From: an uncultured Bulleidia sp.
Lineage (GTDB): Bacteria; Bacillota_I; Bacilli_A; Erysipelotrichales; Erysipelotrichaceae
DNA length: 53,999 nucleotides
Direction: 5' to 3'
Assembly: GCA_947087645.1 (NCBI GenBank)
Contig: CAMUDN010000010.1
Location: 1 to 53,999, forward strand
The position numbers were made by a program, and so were the translations under genes. The notes under the pieces are model-generated. The model saw nothing but the letters and a program-made list of their open reading frames with translations. It was not told where the DNA came from and did not search any database. Below, piece by piece: positions 52,331 to 53,999 of this stretch; position 1 is the stretch's first letter; every line of letters begins with the position of its first letter.

Positions 52331-53415
52331 TATCTAAATCTCACCTGTAAATTAAGTTTTATAAAATCTTCTCCGTTTTCACTATATACTTCCCCGAACT
52401 CATGCCTTGATGTGGATGCTGTCTCATATTTTGTGTTCTTCAACAAATATTCTTCAAAGTAGTTTCTGTTATATATATGATATGCAAGAACATTGCCTTC
52501 CTTTGTAACTACAATGTATCCTCCAGTAGCCTCATCTAAACCGTCCCAAACTGTAGCAGGCTTCATGCCCAATGCTACAGCTGTCAGGAATTTCTTGAAC
52601 TTATACTTATAAGCATTTACATTACCGTAGTTCATAGGATTTTCCCGTTCAAGTTTTTCAACCATCTCATCGCAGTTACTGATTCCGTCTTTATAAAAAT
52701 ATAAAAGAGTTTCAGCGATAATTTTATCCATGTTGCTGTCAATCAGCACCAAATTGTCCTTAAAATTTTGATTGTTCATTTTCCAATATTTAAGAATTCC
52801 ATTTTCTTCAATTATTTTATTTATACGCCCTCTAACATCTGTATGACTTTTGCTGCCGGCTACCTTATATATTTCGTTCGCTTCTCTAACCAAATCAGGA
52901 TAACTATGACTTATTTTATAAATGAAGTTTGTAGTTTTTCCCGCATTCAACAAGGTGGGAGATGAGCCTAATTCCGATTTTATTGAGAATCCCACTATCG
53001 GACTGTATCCGGTGTTTATATCGATTATTTTTACTGTGATATCACTTTTATCCGTTGCGGGTGCCGAAAGCTTATAACACAAAATTTTGTCCATAAAATT
53101 CTGTGTACTTTCTACTGAGAATGCACCTTTTGAAGCTTTACTGCTTATTTCGTTCAATAATTGTTCAGATTCTGCTTCAAATTCGGTTGCCGGTAACTCT
53201 TTCACTTTCGATCCGTTAATATATATTGATATTATTTCTCCGGCGGCATATTCTTTAATTTCACCTTTGTTTTCTTCTCTAATTATTTTAATAATAGGGA
53301 AATATACATCCTCCAATTTATTCAATTCACTGTCGGCTGCATATATCTTTCCGTCAGCCAAAAGTCTTAACAAAACATATATTTCCGACCATTCTCCTTT
53401 ATTTCCTGTAAGCAT
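52330..53415 (-). CDS. HpaII-family restriction endonuclease
   Basis: 361 aa from the ATG at 53415; GGAGGTAATT lies directly ahead within the end of the methyltransferase gene. Begins GNKGEWSEIYVLLRLLADGK, the HpaII-family start, with YSPIVGFSIKSELGSSPTL (nuclease core with IKSE-like residues) in the middle. HpaII itself cuts CCGG; the same site is inferred but not proven here. Base use is a little richer in G+C than its neighbours, as expected for a transferred unit. Confidence 0.9.
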   Translation of the reverse strand: MLTGNKGEWSEIYVLLRLLADGKIYAADSELNKLEDVYFPIIKIIREENKGEIKEYAAGEIISIYINGSKVKELPATEFEAESEQLLNEISSKASKGAFSVESTQNFMDKILCYKLSAPATDKSDITVKIIDINTGYSPIVGFSIKSELGSSPTLLNAGKTTNFIYKISHSYPDLVREANEIYKVAGSKSHTDVRGRINKIIEENGILKYWKMNNQNFKDNLVLIDSNMDKIIAETLLYFYKDGISNCDEMVEKLERENPMNYGNVNAYKYKFKKFLTAVALGMKPATVWDGLDEATGGYIVVTKEGNVLAYHIYNRNYFEEYLLKNTKYETASTSRHEFGEVYSENGEDFIKLNLQVRFR

Positions 53416-53417
53416 AA

Positions 53418-53999
53418 TTACCTCCATGCAACAGCTGTCTGTTCAAATATTTCTTCTCTTTTTATTGTTTCCGTCTTTCCCTTTTCAAGTTGTGATTTTA
53501 TCTTTTCGGCAATTTCACGTATAACCGGCACTGTAACGGAATTCCCGAACTGTTTATACAAATGTGTATCAGCAACTACCAACTTAAAATCATTTGGGAA
53601 TCCCTGAAGTCTTGCCCATTCTCTCGGAGTCATCTTTCGAATATATTCTCTATTAACCTCTCCTTTTATATGAGTAACAGGTGTAAAATCAGTTAAACGT
53701 TCATCAATTATAAGATTTCTTTCTCTTCCCATACCTCCACAAACAATAGCACCTGCCACGGAATCAAGTTCTCTAATTTCATATCCGAAGCCGTTTCCTT
53801 TTGAAACATGCCTCTCTTTGTGTCTTTTTAACGATGCCAGATAAGCTGTAGATAAATAATATTTTGAAGACACTTCCTTTTCTTCAACAATATCTTTTAT
53901 AACTTTTGTATCATCGGTTTTTTGAGGGAATACAAAATCCGAAGGTGCTATATCATTTCTGAATGCTACAATATATATCCTTTCTCTGTTTTGTGGAAC
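53418..53999 (-). CDS. DNA C5-cytosine methyltransferase, C-terminal part (cut by window edge)
   Basis: 194 codons of the C-terminal half are in the window; the gene continues past 53999. Motif VIII VPQNRERIYIVAF, motif IX around MTPREWARLQGFP and motif X QFGNSVTVPV are clear, so this is a Dcm/HpaII-type enzyme. The catalytic PC motif is outside. Its end overlaps the ribosome-binding site of the HpaII-type gene, so modification is made before restriction. The matching M.HpaII specificity is an inference from the neighbour. Confidence 0.93.
   Translation of the reverse strand, partial: VPQNRERIYIVAFRNDIAPSDFVFPQKTDDTKVIKDIVEEKEVSSKYYLSTAYLASLKRHKERHVSKGNGFGYEIRELDSVAGAIVCGGMGRERNLIIDERLTDFTPVTHIKGEVNREYIRKMTPREWARLQGFPNDFKLVVADTHLYKQFGNSVTVPVIREIAEKIKSQLEKGKTETIKREEIFEQTAVAWR

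Noticed and set aside
53087..53524. Plus-strand frame over the HpaII-type gene start
   Set aside because: Antisense shadow; the minus strand has HpaII-family sequence and a ribosome-binding site.

Overview
The window is about 54 kb of AT-rich DNA with tightly packed, overlapping genes, Gram-positive signal and ribosome-binding sequences and Bacillota-type gene families (PlsY, DegV, YqeH, DnaD, RsfS, ComFA/ComFC, a ParE-ParC operon). It suggests a gut-type low-GC Firmicute, plausibly Erysipelotrichia. The class is an inference from gene content, not a measured placement.

Layout. 0-1.4 kb: a serine recombinase and an internally deleted IS3-type element. 1.7-8.4 kb: a lantibiotic-type ABC exporter divergent from its two-component system, an acetyltransferase and a LytTR/DUF3021 regulatory pair. 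8.5-18.6 kb: a long minus-strand housekeeping operon (parE, parC, yqeH, yhbY, a degenerate nadD-yqeK fusion, rsfS, dnaD, nth, degV), then plsY. 18.6-24.6 kb: a YesMN-type two-component system, a secreted flavin reductase lipoprotein, a flavodoxin and an anion permease. 24.6-37.3 kb: a methyltransferase-like gene, tRNA-Leu and tRNA-Cys, a large thioester surface adhesin, two double-domain histidine phosphatases, M18 aminopeptidase, deoxyribosyltransferase-like protein, comFA/comFC, ispD, a small export protein, and tRNA-Ile and tRNA-Ala.

From about 37.5 to 47 kb the region is accessory and scarred. Two copies of a decayed VirB4/TraE ATPase tail (about 326 bp, exactly 4475 bp apart) and a broken CwlT-like hydrolase are remains of an integrative conjugative element. 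Between them lie two minus-strand cassettes of identical plan: XRE regulator, ImmA-like metallopeptidase, DUF4417 protein, small toxin-like protein, immunity-like protein. The regulator and peptidase are very similar in the two cassettes; the DUF4417-toxin-immunity part is different. A third, broken toxin with an intact immunity-like gene sits just to the left.

From 47 to 54 kb one minus-strand operon carries a DNA-defence island: a C5-cytosine methyltransferase (cut by the window edge), an HpaII-family endonuclease, a Vsr repair nuclease, then a separate amino-methyltransferase, a zinc-hook ABC/SMC-like ATPase, a small helical protein and a PD-(D/E)xK nuclease. The last three resemble an ABC-three-component/Lamassu-like set; the linkage to a dedicated methyltransferase is the unusual part. 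The two XRE/ImmA/DUF4417 toxin cassettes and this methyltransferase-ATPase-nuclease set are the best candidates for undescribed systems.
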